64,000 nucleotides of DNA, from the NCBI GenBank assembly GCA_041397365.1, contig JAWKWT010000009.1, positions 62,001 through 126,000 on the forward strand, in the 5' to 3' direction. Under the pieces are notes generated by a model. The model was not told the DNA's origin. It did no database searches and saw only the letters and a list, made by a program, of their open reading frames with translations. This DNA comes from P52-10 sp041397365 (GTDB lineage Bacteria > Pseudomonadota > Alphaproteobacteria > Rhizobiales > Xanthobacteraceae). Numbering within the stretch: position 1 is the stretch's first letter; the number at the start of each line of letters is the position of its first letter. A program made the translations under genes and the position numbers. Shown here one piece after another: positions 44,417-55,503 of this stretch.

Positions 44417-46084
44417 TCAGGCCGGCGTAACGCGCCGCGCCTCGTTCGACTTTACGCGCAATTCGTGCCGCGACAACTTGCCGACCGCGGTCCTCGGCAA
44501 TTCGTCCATGAATTCGAGCCCGGCGGGAAGCTCATGCTTGCCGACCTTGCCGGACAAAAAGTCGCGCAGCGCCTCCAGACTAAACGGCTCCGCGCCCTCG
44601 CGCAATTTGACGAACGCCTTCGCCGCCTCGCCGCGATAGGCATCCGGCAGGCCGATGACGATCACTTCCTGCACGGCCGGGTGTTCGTAGATCGCCTGTT
44701 CGATCATCTGCGGATAGACGTTGAAGCCGCCGGAGATAATCATGTCCTTCTTGCGATCGACGATGAAGAAATAGCCGTCCTCGTCCATGTAGCCGACATC
44801 GCCGGTGAGAAACCGGCCGTCGACATAGGACGCCGCGGATTCGTCCGGCTTGTTCCAATAGCCTCTGGTGACGTTCGGCCCCTTGATGCGGATTTCGCCG
44901 ACCTCGCCAAGCCCAAGCACCTTCGCCGGATCGTCGAGCGAGACGATGTCGAGTTCGATCCCCGGCAGCGGCACACCGATGGAGGCCGGCTTGTCCGGAC
45001 CGTTTTTCGGATGCGCGGTGCCGGCGGAGCAGGTCTCGGTCATGCCCCAGCCGCCGCGCAGCGACATGCCGGTTTTCTCGGCGAGAATTTTCGCCACCTC
45101 CACCGGCAGCGGCGCGCCGCCGGAGCCTGCGAACAACAGCGACGAGAAATCACGCTTTTCCAGGCCCGGCGAATTGGCGATCGCGATCCACATCGTCGGC
45201 ACGCCCGGAAAGCCGGTCGCACGCTTGACCTCGATGTCGCGCAGCACGGCATCGACGTCGAAGCGCTGATGCATGAGGATGATGTTGCCGTTGTCGATCT
45301 GCCGCAGCAGGATCGTAATCAGCGCGAAAATATGAAACAGCGGCAGTACGCAGATGATCTTGTCGATCGCCTCGCCGCGCTCGGCGCGCGAGGCCGCGCC
45401 CCACAGATCGTAGATCGCGTTGCCGGCGAGCAGATTGCCGTGTGTCAGCATCGCGCCTTTCGGCAGGCCGGTGGTGCCGCCGGTATATTGCAGCGCCGCC
45501 ACATCGTCCGGCGTCACCGCGGGCCACGCGGCCGGCGGCGTCGCGCCTTCGACGAACCGCGCGAAGGAGACAACCTCCTTGCGTTCGGGAAGCGGCATCA
45601 GCGGATTGGCGCTCGCGCCCCAGCGCTCGTCCTCGCAGACGACGATGCGGTCGATCAGACCGTGATCGAGAAATGTCAGAGCGGCCGACAATAGCGGCGC
45701 CAGATTGCTCGTCACCAGCACGCGCGCGCCGCTGTCGGTGAGCTTGTGCGACAGCGCGAGCGAGCCGTCGAGCGGCGACAGATGCACGATGCGCGCGCCG
45801 GCCTTGGTCGCGCCGAAGAAATTCACCGGATGGTCCGGCGTGTTGCCGAGAAACAGCGCGACCGTCGCGCCCTTGCCGCAGCCGTCGCGCAGATAGGCGG
45901 CGGCGGCCGCATCGATCCGCGCGGACAGGTCTGCGAAGGAGAATTCGCGGTCGCGAAAATCGATCGCGGTCCGGCGGCCGTAACGGGCGACGGACCGCGC
46001 GATCAGATCCGGCAAGGTGCCGGCGGGAATCTTGGAATCCCACCGGACGCCTTGCGGATAGTGCTTCTCCCACGGATGGGACAT
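44417..46084 (-). CDS. pimA: Dicarboxylate/long-chain fatty acid--CoA ligase (PimA-like)
   Basis: AMP-forming acyl-CoA synthetase, 555 residues, which activates dicarboxylic or long-chain fatty acids for beta-oxidation. ANL superfamily motifs: A3 QYTGGTTGLPKGAMLTHGNL (P-loop), A5 GGWGMTETCSAGTAHP, A7/A8 YFFIVDRKKDMIISGGFNVYPQMIE hinge and the late catalytic lysine in GPRTAVGKLSRHELR-type sequence. The start MSHPWEKHYPQGVRWD is typical for PimA. The order pimF-pimA-(pimB missing)-pimC-pimD resembles the R. palustris pim operon. Chain-length preference cannot be read from sequence. Confidence 0.9.
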   Translation of the reverse strand: MSHPWEKHYPQGVRWDSKIPAGTLPDLIARSVARYGRRTAIDFRDREFSFADLSARIDAAAAAYLRDGCGKGATVALFLGNTPDHPVNFFGATKAGARIVHLSPLDGSLALSHKLTDSGARVLVTSNLAPLLSAALTFLDHGLIDRIVVCEDERWGASANPLMPLPERKEVVSFARFVEGATPPAAWPAVTPDDVAALQYTGGTTGLPKGAMLTHGNLLAGNAIYDLWGAASRAERGEAIDKIICVLPLFHIFALITILLRQIDNGNIILMHQRFDVDAVLRDIEVKRATGFPGVPTMWIAIANSPGLEKRDFSSLLFAGSGGAPLPVEVAKILAEKTGMSLRGGWGMTETCSAGTAHPKNGPDKPASIGVPLPGIELDIVSLDDPAKVLGLGEVGEIRIKGPNVTRGYWNKPDESAASYVDGRFLTGDVGYMDEDGYFFIVDRKKDMIISGGFNVYPQMIEQAIYEHPAVQEVIVIGLPDAYRGEAAKAFVKLREGAEPFSLEALRDFLSGKVGKHELPAGLEFMDELPRTAVGKLSRHELRVKSNEARRVTPA

Positions 46085-46091
46085 CGCGGCC

Positions 46092-48176
<2,085 letters not shown>

Positions 48177-48281
48177 GCGCATCTCCCGACTGTTTCGCGT
48201 TGCGGAATTGAATTTCACATCTTGACATGGCTGGGTAATTTGGGGAGCGTCGATTGTCAACGAGACGAATTCGGTTACGGG

Positions 48282-49160
48282 ATGAAGCGCGCGAAGAAGA
48301 CAGCGGCAAACGACCGCAAATTTGTGATGGCACTGTCCCGAGGTCTCGATGTCCTCCGTGCGTTCCACCCTCAGGACGGACTGCTCGGCAATCAGGAAAT
48401 CGCCGCGCGCACCAAGCTGCCGAAGCCGACCGTCTCGCGGCTGACCTATACGCTCACCAAGATGGGCTACCTCGCGCAGGTCTCGCGCTTCGACAAATAC
48501 CAGCTCGCGCCGCCGGCGATGGCGATCGGCTATGCTGCACTTGCGAATCTCGGCATTCGCGGCATCGCCGAAACGCACATGCGAAAGCTGGCCGAGGAAA
48601 CGGGCGGCGACGTCGCCGTCGGCGCGCGCGACCGGCTGAGCATGATGTATTTCGCGCAGGTGCGCGGCGCGTCCGCCTGGAGCGCCGGGCTCGACACCGG
48701 CTCGCGCATCCCGATCTCGACCACGGCGATGGGGCGCGCCTATCTCTACAGCCTGCCGGACGATCAGCGGCTGGAACTGCTGGAGCACATCCGCACTCGC
48801 ACCGGCGATCAATGGCCAACGATCCATGCCGGCATCCAGCGCGCCGGCGACATGGTGGCCAAGTATGGTTTTACCATTTCGGCGGGCGAATGGCTCGACG
48901 ACGTGCATGGCGTCGGCGTCGCCCTGCGCATGAATGACGGCAGCGGGACCTACGCCTTCAATTGCGGCGCACCATCGTTCCGCTTCAACGAAGAAAAACT
49001 GATCTCTGAAATTGGACCGCGCCTCGTGACGATGGTAAGGGACATTCAGGCTGTCTTGGACGGCGCACTCACATCATCCAAAAACAACGAACAAAACAAA
49101 AGGGTGGGGAGCACGAGAGGGAGAGCGGTACGTGAAATCGAGAGTGTCCGCCAAGGCTGA
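48282..49160 (+). CDS. IclR family transcriptional regulator
   Basis: Probable regulator of the pim operon and the downstream transporter, 292 residues. The winged helix (about 15-75) reads ALSRGLDVLRAFHPQDGLLGNQEIAARTKLPKPTVSRLTYTLTKMGYL, followed by the IclR effector-binding GAF-like domain with VRGASAWSAGLDTGSRIPISTTAMGRAYL. The start MKRAKKTAANDRKF at 48282 gives the family-typical basic N-terminus; the frame is open far upstream, but that part is the shadow of the pimF gene. The 105-base divergent space to pimF should hold its operator. The ligand is probably an acyl-CoA or dicarboxylate, by inference. Confidence 0.93.
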   Translation: MKRAKKTAANDRKFVMALSRGLDVLRAFHPQDGLLGNQEIAARTKLPKPTVSRLTYTLTKMGYLAQVSRFDKYQLAPPAMAIGYAALANLGIRGIAETHMRKLAEETGGDVAVGARDRLSMMYFAQVRGASAWSAGLDTGSRIPISTTAMGRAYLYSLPDDQRLELLEHIRTRTGDQWPTIHAGIQRAGDMVAKYGFTISAGEWLDDVHGVGVALRMNDGSGTYAFNCGAPSFRFNEEKLISEIGPRLVTMVRDIQAVLDGALTSSKNNEQNKRVGSTRGRAVREIESVRQG

Positions 49161-49229
49161 AACGCCAGCGAGGACCGAATTGCGGAAAGCCGCATATCGG
49201 ATCGCGCAGCCAGCCGAACCTCACTGCTT

Positions 49230-50024
49230 ATGAACGCCCCATCCTTGCCGCAGGGAACTCCCCTGTTGTCCGTTCGTGACGTGAGCGTCGTGTTCGGCGG
49301 GATCGTCGCGCTGAACGGCGTCTCCTTCGACATGCAGCAAGGCCAGGTGCTCGGACTGATCGGCCCGAACGGCGCCGGCAAGACGACATTGTTCAACTGC
49401 CTCAGCCGCCTCTACCAGCCGAGCAGGGGCGACATTCTCGTCGAGGGCCGCAGCATCCTTACGCGGCCGCCGCACAAGATCTGCGACGCCGGCATCGGCC
49501 GCACCTTCCAGAACGTCGCGCTGTTTCCGAACCTGTCGGTCGCCGACAACATCCGCGTCGGCGCGCATGCACGCACCAGCGGCGACATCCTCAGCGACGC
49601 GCTGCGCCTGCCGGCGTCGCGCCGGCGCGAGCGCGAGCTTGACGCGCGCATCGACGGCATTCTCGACTATCTCGATCTGCATGAGGTCCGCGACGCGCTC
49701 GTCTCCGGCCTGCCCTTCGGCACGCAAAAGCGCGTGGAGCTGGCGCGGGCGCTGGCGGCGGAGCCGAAGATCCTGCTGCTCGACGAGCCCGCCGGCGGCC
49801 TCAATCACGAGGAGGTCTATGTTCTCGGCGACCTCATCAAGCGCATCCGCACCGATCGCGGCATCACCGTGCTGCTGGTCGAGCACCATATGGGGCTGGT
49901 GATGTCGATCGCCGACCATGTGGTGGCGTTGAACTTCGGCAGCAAGCTGGCGGAAGGATCGCCCGCGCAGGTGCAGTCCAACCCGGACGTCATCAAAGCC
50001 TATCTCGGGAGCAAGGACGCATGA
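49230..50024 (+). CDS. ABC transporter ATP-binding protein (LivG type)
   Basis: First ATPase of a branched-chain-amino-acid-type (HAAT) importer, 264 residues. Walker A GPNGAGKT (about 47-54), FNCLSRLYQPSRGDI, GRTFQNVALFPNLSV, signature variant LPFGTQKRVELARAL, Walker B ILLLDEPAGGLNHEEV and switch VLLVEHHMGLVM. The missing LSGGQ in favour of LPFGTQ is normal for LivG. First gene of the five-gene transporter operon, 69 bases after iclR, which suggests co-regulation with pim genes. The probable cargo is a dicarboxylate or fatty acid. Confidence 0.92.
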   Translation: MNAPSLPQGTPLLSVRDVSVVFGGIVALNGVSFDMQQGQVLGLIGPNGAGKTTLFNCLSRLYQPSRGDILVEGRSILTRPPHKICDAGIGRTFQNVALFPNLSVADNIRVGAHARTSGDILSDALRLPASRRRERELDARIDGILDYLDLHEVRDALVSGLPFGTQKRVELARALAAEPKILLLDEPAGGLNHEEVYVLGDLIKRIRTDRGITVLLVEHHMGLVMSIADHVVALNFGSKLAEGSPAQVQSNPDVIKAYLGSKDA

Positions 50025-50734
50025 CGACGCTGCTCGACGTCCGCGATCTGCGCGCCTTTTACGGCCAGGTGCAGGCACTGCACGGCCTGTCCTTCTCGTT
50101 GCAGGAAGGCAGCGTCACGACGCTGCTCGGCGCAAATGGCGCGGGCAAGACCACAACGCTACGCGCGATCTGCAACACGGTCCGCACGACCGGCACGATC
50201 ACCTTCGCCGGCAAGCCGATCACAGGCCTTGCGACCGAGAGCATCGTCAAGCTCGGCATCGCCCAGGTGCCGCAGGGGCGCGGCACCTTCACCCGCATGA
50301 ATGTCGAGGAGAATCTCCAGCTCGGCGCGATCACCCGTTCCGACCGGGCCGGCATCGCCTCCGATATCGAGCGCATGTACGAGATGTTCCCGGTGCTGAA
50401 GCAGCGCCGCACGCAGCAGGCGGGGCTGCTCTCGGGCGGCGAGCAGCAGATGCTGGCGGTCGCCCGCGCGCTGATGCTGCGGCCGCGCCTGTTGCTGCTC
50501 GACGAGCCGTCCTTCGGGCTCGCGCCGCTGGTGATCCGCGACGTGTTCAAGGTCTTGGGCGAGATCAACCGCAAGGACAAGGTCACGATCCTCGTCGTCG
50601 AGCAGAACGCGCAGCTCGCGCTCGAACTCGCCGATCAGGCTTACGTGATCGAGACCGGCGAGATCGTCAAATCCGGCACGGCGGCGGAGATCGCCGGCAA
50701 CGAAGATATCCGCAAATCCTATCTCGGCTACTGA
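50021..50734 (+). CDS. ABC transporter ATP-binding protein (LivF type)
   Basis: Second ATPase of the same importer, 237 residues. Walker A GANGAGKT (residues about 37-44), IAQVPQGRGTFTRMNVEENLQLGA, signature LSGGEQQMLAVARALMLRPRLLLLDEPSFGLAPLV, and switch VVEQNAQLALELADQAYVIETGEIV are all standard LivF blocks. The ATG at 50021 overlaps the stop of the LivG-type gene (ATGA). It pairs with it on the cytoplasmic side of the two permeases. Confidence 0.93.
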   Translation: MTTLLDVRDLRAFYGQVQALHGLSFSLQEGSVTTLLGANGAGKTTTLRAICNTVRTTGTITFAGKPITGLATESIVKLGIAQVPQGRGTFTRMNVEENLQLGAITRSDRAGIASDIERMYEMFPVLKQRRTQQAGLLSGGEQQMLAVARALMLRPRLLLLDEPSFGLAPLVIRDVFKVLGEINRKDKVTILVVEQNAQLALELADQAYVIETGEIVKSGTAAEIAGNEDIRKSYLGY

Positions 50735-50745
50735 GGACGCATCCG

Positions 50746-51621
50746 ATGGAGCTTTTCACCAACCAGGTGCTGTCCGGAATCGCCACCGGCGCGATCTATG
50801 CCTGCATAGCGCTCGCCGTGGTCATGATCTACGAGGCGATCGATCACCTCAACTTCGCGCAGGGCGAGATGGCGATGTTCTCCACCTTCATCGCCTGGCA
50901 GTGCATGCAATGGGGCGTGCCCTATTGGGGCGCGTTCGTCATCTCGGTGGCGCTCTCCTTCGTCGCCGGCGTCGCGATCGAGCGCGTGCTGTTCCGCCCG
51001 CTCGGCCATGCCTCGATCCTGGTGCATATCGCCGGCTTCATCGCCCTGTTCGCGATTATCAACAGCGTCGCCGGGCTGATCTGGGACTTCACCATCAAGC
51101 CGTTTCCGACGCCGTTCGGGGCGACCCCGCTGTTCGGCGGCGTCATCTCCTCGCATCAGGCCGGCATGATCGTGGTGACGCTGGCGCTGCTCGGCCTGCT
51201 CTATCTGTTCTTCCGCTTCACCCGCATCGGGCTCGCGATGCGCGCGGCGGCCACCACGCCGGATTCGGCGCGGCTGGTCGGCGTCAATGTCGGCTGGATG
51301 ATCGCGCTCGGCTGGGGCCTTGCGGCGGCGATCGGCGCGATCGCCGGCATCATGATCGCCCCGGTGATCTTCCTCGAACCGAACATGATGGGCGGCGTGC
51401 TGCTGTACGGCTTCGTCGGCGCGGTGCTGGGCGGGCTCTCCAGCCCCGCCGGCGCGGTGGCCGGCGGCTTCATGGTCGGCGTGCTGGAGAATCTCACGGG
51501 CACCTACATCCCCGGCGTCGGCAACGAGCTGAAACTGCCGATCGCGCTGGCGATGATCGTCGCGGTGCTGGTGCTCAAACCGAACGGATTGTTCGGCCGC
51601 ACGCAAGTCCAGCGGGTCTGA
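50746..51621 (+). CDS. ABC transporter permease (LivH type)
   Basis: Membrane permease of the HAAT importer, 291 residues, eight or so helices. Conserved blocks: QVLSGIATGAIYACIALAVVMIY, DHLNFAQGEMAMFSTFIAW, RAAATTPDSARLVGVNVGWM (cytoplasmic coupling loop) and YGFVGAVLGGLSSPAGAVAGGFMVGVLENL. The LivF stop and LivH start are 11 bases apart. It follows the family's usual length. Confidence 0.93.
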   Translation: MELFTNQVLSGIATGAIYACIALAVVMIYEAIDHLNFAQGEMAMFSTFIAWQCMQWGVPYWGAFVISVALSFVAGVAIERVLFRPLGHASILVHIAGFIALFAIINSVAGLIWDFTIKPFPTPFGATPLFGGVISSHQAGMIVVTLALLGLLYLFFRFTRIGLAMRAAATTPDSARLVGVNVGWMIALGWGLAAAIGAIAGIMIAPVIFLEPNMMGGVLLYGFVGAVLGGLSSPAGAVAGGFMVGVLENLTGTYIPGVGNELKLPIALAMIVAVLVLKPNGLFGRTQVQRV

Positions 51622-51623
51622 CC

Positions 51624-52658
51624 ATGAGCACCGCACACGACACCACGCGCGACCCCGCGATGCCCCCCGCCCCTCGCGCAGCGCAAAAGACATCGGCCGG
51701 ATCGTCGGTCGATCTCCGCCTGATCGGCGGCCTCGCGGCGCTGCTGGCGCTGCTGATCGTGCCGATCTTCCTGCGCAATTTCGTCGTCTTCCAGCTCACC
51801 ATCATTCTTGCTTATGCGATCGCGATCCTGTCGCTGAACATCCTGACCGGCGCGAGCGGCCAGGTCTCGCTCGGCCACAGCGCGTTCTTCGCCGCCGGCG
51901 CTTACGCAGCCGGCATCCTGATGGAGCATGGCGGCGTCCCCTACGGCCTCGCGATCCCGCTCGCCGGCGTGATCTGCTTCGTGTTCGGCTTCCTGTTCGG
52001 ACTGCCGGCGCTGCGGCTGAAGGGCGTCTATCTGGCGCTGGCGACCTTCGCGCTCGCCATCGCCGCACCTCCGCTGCTGAAGCTCGGCACTTTCGAGCAC
52101 TGGACCGGCGGCGTGCAGGGCCTGTTGCTGACCAAGCCGGACCCTGCCTTCGGCCTGCCGATCAGCCAGGACCGCTACCTTTATTATCTGACGCTGGCGA
52201 TCGCGCTTCTGATCTACTGGCTGTCGGTGAATCTCCTGAACTCGCGCACCGGCCGCGCCTTCATGGCGATCCGCGACAACGAGATCGCCGCGTCCTCGAT
52301 GGGTGTCGACCTCGCGCTCTACAAGACGCTGGCCTTCGGCATCAGCGCCGGCATTACCGGCATCGCCGGCGCGCTCGGCGCGCTCGCGGTCGCTTTCGTC
52401 GCGCCGGACGCCTACACCTTCAACTTCGCCATCGCCCTGTTCCTCGGCATGGTGATCGGCGGCGTCGGCTGGCTGCCGGGCTCGCTCGCGGGCGCCGCCT
52501 TCATCGTGCTGGTCCCGAACATGGCCGAAAGCGTCTCCAAGGGACTGTCCGGCGCGGTGTTCGGCGTCTTCATCATCGCGATGATCTTCCTGCTGCCGAA
52601 CGGCGCGAGGCAACTCGTCGATCTCACCTACAATCAGATCAGGAAGCTGATCCGCTAA
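51624..52658 (+). CDS. ABC transporter permease (LivM type)
   Basis: Second permease of the importer, 344 residues. The ATG at 51624 comes 2 bases after the LivH stop; the much longer open frame upstream is a shadow of livH. A polar N-terminus of about 30 residues precedes the helices. Blocks: ILSLNILTGASGQVSLGHSAFFAAGAYAAG, LRLKGVYLALATFALAIAAP, RAFMAIRDNEIAASSMGVDLALYKTLAFGISA and GGVGWLPGSLAGAAFI, all typical of LivM. Confidence 0.93.
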   Translation: MSTAHDTTRDPAMPPAPRAAQKTSAGSSVDLRLIGGLAALLALLIVPIFLRNFVVFQLTIILAYAIAILSLNILTGASGQVSLGHSAFFAAGAYAAGILMEHGGVPYGLAIPLAGVICFVFGFLFGLPALRLKGVYLALATFALAIAAPPLLKLGTFEHWTGGVQGLLLTKPDPAFGLPISQDRYLYYLTLAIALLIYWLSVNLLNSRTGRAFMAIRDNEIAASSMGVDLALYKTLAFGISAGITGIAGALGALAVAFVAPDAYTFNFAIALFLGMVIGGVGWLPGSLAGAAFIVLVPNMAESVSKGLSGAVFGVFIIAMIFLLPNGARQLVDLTYNQIRKLIR

Positions 52659-52686
52659 CCACGCTTACAAAGGAGGAAACGTCGAA

Positions 52687-53916
52687 ATGAGCATCAACCT
52701 TCGCCCGCATCTCGGAGTGCTGTCGGCCGCGGCATTGGCACTGGCCGTCTCAGGCGGCACGGCGCTCGCGCAGAAGAAATACGACACCGGGGCCACCGAC
52801 ACCGAAATCAAGATCGGCAACATCATGCCCTATAGCGGGCCCGCCTCCGCCTATGGTGTGATCGGCAAGACCATCGACGCCTATTTCAAGAAGATCAACG
52901 CCGAGGGCGGCATCAATGGCCGCAAGATCAACTTCATCTCCTATGACGACGGCTACAGCCCGCCGAAGGCCGTCGAGCAGGTCCGCAAGCTGGTCGAGAG
53001 CGACGAGGTGCTGCTGGTGTTCGACCCGCTCGGCACGCCGTCCAACACCGCGATCCAGCGTTATCTGAACCAGCGCAAGGTGCCGCAACTGTTCGTCGCC
53101 ACCGGCGCGGCCAAATGGGACGATCCGAAAAACTTCCCGTGGACGATGGGCTGGCAGCCGAACTACTACACGGAAGGCAAGATCTACGCGCAATATCTCT
53201 TGAAGGAAAAGCCGAACGCCAAGATCGCGATTCTTTACCAGAACGACGATTTCGGAAAGGACTATCTGAAGGGCATCAAGGATGGCCTCGGCGGCAAGGC
53301 GAACCAGATCGTTGCCGAAAGCAGCTATGAGGTGACGGAGCCGACGGTCGATTCGCACATCGTCAAACTGAAATCGTCCGGCGCGGATGCGTTCTTCAAC
53401 ATCACCACGCCGAAATTCGCCGCACAGGCGATCAAGAAGGTCGCCGAACTCGACTGGAAGCCGACCCATCTTCTGACCAACGTGTCGCTGTCGATCGGCA
53501 GCGTCATCAAGCCGGCCGGACCTCAGAACGCGCAGGGGATCATTTCGGCTGCCTATCTGAAGGACACGTCCGACCCGCAGTGGAAGGACGATTCGGGTAT
53601 GAAGAAGTTCGACGAATTCCTGAAGACGTATTACCCCGAAGCCAACCGCATCGATGCCTCGGTGATGTTCGGCTACAATGTCAGCCAGACGATGGTTCAG
53701 GTGCTCAAGCAGGCAGGTGACAACCTCACGCGCGAGAACATCATGAAGCAGGCGGCAAGCCTGAAGAACCTGGAAACCGACGGGCTGCTGCCGGGCATCA
53801 AAATCAACACCAGCGCAACGGATTTCGCGCCGATCTCCTCGGTGCAGTTGATCCGCTTCAAGGGCGAGGCCTGGGAACGTTTCGGCGATATCCTCAGCTC
53901 GGACGCCACCCACTGA
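52687..53916 (+). CDS. ABC transporter substrate-binding protein (type I periplasmic-binding)
   Basis: Periplasmic ligand receptor of the importer, 409 residues. AAAGGAGGAAACG is a very strong ribosome binding site, suiting the excess of binding protein needed. Signal peptide MSINLRPHLGVLSAAALALAVSGGTALAQ. Mature blocks: IKIGNIMPYSGPASAYGVIGKTIDAYFKKINAEGGINGRKI and ISYDDGYSPPKAVEQVRKLVE, the LivK-type pattern. In R. palustris the binding proteins beside the pim operon bind fatty or dicarboxylic acids, as I recall, so such a ligand is likely here rather than leucine. A terminator follows. Confidence 0.92.
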   Translation: MSINLRPHLGVLSAAALALAVSGGTALAQKKYDTGATDTEIKIGNIMPYSGPASAYGVIGKTIDAYFKKINAEGGINGRKINFISYDDGYSPPKAVEQVRKLVESDEVLLVFDPLGTPSNTAIQRYLNQRKVPQLFVATGAAKWDDPKNFPWTMGWQPNYYTEGKIYAQYLLKEKPNAKIAILYQNDDFGKDYLKGIKDGLGGKANQIVAESSYEVTEPTVDSHIVKLKSSGADAFFNITTPKFAAQAIKKVAELDWKPTHLLTNVSLSIGSVIKPAGPQNAQGIISAAYLKDTSDPQWKDDSGMKKFDEFLKTYYPEANRIDASVMFGYNVSQTMVQVLKQAGDNLTRENIMKQAASLKNLETDGLLPGIKINTSATDFAPISSVQLIRFKGEAWERFGDILSSDATH

Positions 53917-53961
53917 TGCTTTTGAACACCGCCTGACGTTCAGGCGAATTGTGAATCACAG

Positions 53962-53993
53962 CGCCTCCGCAAATCGCTTGCGGGGGCGTTTTG
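53962..53993 (+). terminator. Terminator of the transporter operon
   Basis: 11-bp stem CGCCTCCGCAA with TTGCGGGGGCG (one G-T pair), 5-base loop, followed by TTTTGCTT, 46 bases after the binding protein stop. Confidence 0.85.
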
Positions 53994-53996
53994 CTT

Positions 53997-54048
53997 GAGC
54001 ATGATCCCGAAAAGTGGGAACCGGTTCTCGGACTAGATCACGTTCAAC
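53997..54048. repeat. Composite intergenic repeat, copy 4
   Basis: Module A only: GAGCATGATCCCGAAAAGTG onward, ending GATCACGTTCAA. It lies between the transporter terminator and the glycerate kinase gene. Confidence 0.75.
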
Positions 54049-54077
54049 AAGACTATCCGCACGAAAGGACCCTGACG

Positions 54078-55352
54078 ATGACCGACCGGCGGCCGCTGCT
54101 TCGCGCGATTTTTGAGGCGGCCGTCGCGCGCGCGCATACGGACCATGTGCTGGCGACGCATCTGCCGCCGCCGCCAGCGGGGCGCATCGTCTGCCTTGCC
54201 GCCGGAAAAGGCGCGGCCGCGCTCGCCGCCGCCGCCGAGCGGCATTATCTCGACACGCTGCATCTGCCGCCGCAACGTTTGACCGGCCTCGCCACCACGC
54301 GCCACGGCCACGCCGTCGCCACGCGGCGGATCGAGGTGATCGAGGCCGGGCATCCGGTGCCGGACGCCGCCAGCCAGAACGCCGCCGAACGCACGCTGCA
54401 ATTCGCCCGCCAGGCGCAGCGCGACGATCTGGTGCTGGTGCTCTTGTCCGGCGGCGGCTCGGCCAACTGGATCGCGCCGGCCGAAGGCGTCTCGCTCGCG
54501 CAAAAGCAAGGCATCAACCGCGCGCTGCTGCGCTCGGGCGCGAATATCGGCGCGATGAACGCGGTGCGCAAACACCTGTCGCGCATCAAGGGCGGCCGGC
54601 TCGCGCGTGAAGCCCAGCCCGCACCGGTCGTCACACTGGCGATCTCGGACGTGCCGGACGACGATCCGGCCGTGATCGCCTCCGGCCCGACCGTGCCGGA
54701 CCCCACAACGCTTACAGACGCGCGCGAGGTGCTGGCGCGCTTCGCCATCGTGCCGGATGAGGCGATCGCCAAAGCGTTGAACGATCCGTCGAACGAAAGC
54801 TGCAAGGCGACAGACGCATTCTTCGCCAACACGCATTTCGCCCTGATCGCGCGACCGCGCGATTCGCTCACTGCTGCCGTTGGCGTCGCGCGAAATGCCG
54901 GGTTCGAGACGATCGACCTCGGCGAATGCGAGGGCGAGGCCCGCGAGGTCGCCACCGCCCACGCACAGTTCGTCCGCGACGCGCGCGCAAAAGGCCGGCG
55001 GGTGGCGATCGTCTCGGGCGGCGAACTGACGGTGACGGTGCGCGGGCGGCGCGGCGGCCCGAACCAGGAATATGTGCTGGCGCTGGCTTCCGGCTTGCGC
55101 GATCTCGAAGGCGTCTCGGCGCTGGCCGCCGACACCGACGGCGCCGATGGCGGCGGCGGCGATGCGTCCGATCCCGCCGGCGCGTTCTTCGACCACGCCA
55201 CGCTGCGGCAGATGCAACGGCTCGGCCTCGATCCGGACGCCTATCTCGCCGAGAACGACGCCACCGGCTTTTTCGAACAGACCGGCGACCTGCTGACGAC
55301 CGGACCGACGCTGACCAACGTCAACGATATTCGCGTCATTCTGGTGGAGTAG
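54078..55352 (+). CDS. Glycerate 2-kinase (MOFRL domain)
   Basis: Phosphorylates D-glycerate to 2-phosphoglycerate (GckA/TtuD class), 424 residues. The ATG at 54078 is preceded by AAAGGA; the frame open to 53991 would translate the repeat. N-terminal DUF4147 domain: RIVCLAAGKGAAALAAAAE, EAGHPVPDAASQNAAERTL, LVLVLLSGGGSANW, MNAVRKHLSRIKGGRLA and ISDVPDDDPAVIASGPTVPD. C-terminal MOFRL domain: GGELTVTVRGRRGGPNQEYVLALA and AADTDGADGGGGDASDPAGAF, the family signature. It stands alone. Confidence 0.93.
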   Translation: MTDRRPLLRAIFEAAVARAHTDHVLATHLPPPPAGRIVCLAAGKGAAALAAAAERHYLDTLHLPPQRLTGLATTRHGHAVATRRIEVIEAGHPVPDAASQNAAERTLQFARQAQRDDLVLVLLSGGGSANWIAPAEGVSLAQKQGINRALLRSGANIGAMNAVRKHLSRIKGGRLAREAQPAPVVTLAISDVPDDDPAVIASGPTVPDPTTLTDAREVLARFAIVPDEAIAKALNDPSNESCKATDAFFANTHFALIARPRDSLTAAVGVARNAGFETIDLGECEGEAREVATAHAQFVRDARAKGRRVAIVSGGELTVTVRGRRGGPNQEYVLALASGLRDLEGVSALAADTDGADGGGGDASDPAGAFFDHATLRQMQRLGLDPDAYLAENDATGFFEQTGDLLTTGPTLTNVNDIRVILVE

Positions 55353-55503
55353 CCGTCAGCACAACCGCCGATCACGCCTCCGGCAGCTTAGACACGTTCA
55401 AAACTGCCCGCCGGCAAAATGGGTGTAGGACAAACGCCCGCGCGGTCCGTCCGCAACAATTTGTTTGTCCCGGCAGCGGCGCCTTCAGCAGGAATCGGCT
55501 TGC

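Noticed and set aside
43139..45694. 851-residue open frame on the plus strand opposite the acyl-CoA dehydrogenase and ligase genes
   Set aside because: Shadow of pimC and pimA; no family resemblance and spans a gene boundary and a repeat.
48183..48281. TTGACA-like -35 element in the pimF-iclR gap
   Set aside because: No acceptable -10 element at 16-18 bases, and this group rarely has clear sigma-70 boxes, so not listed as a feature.
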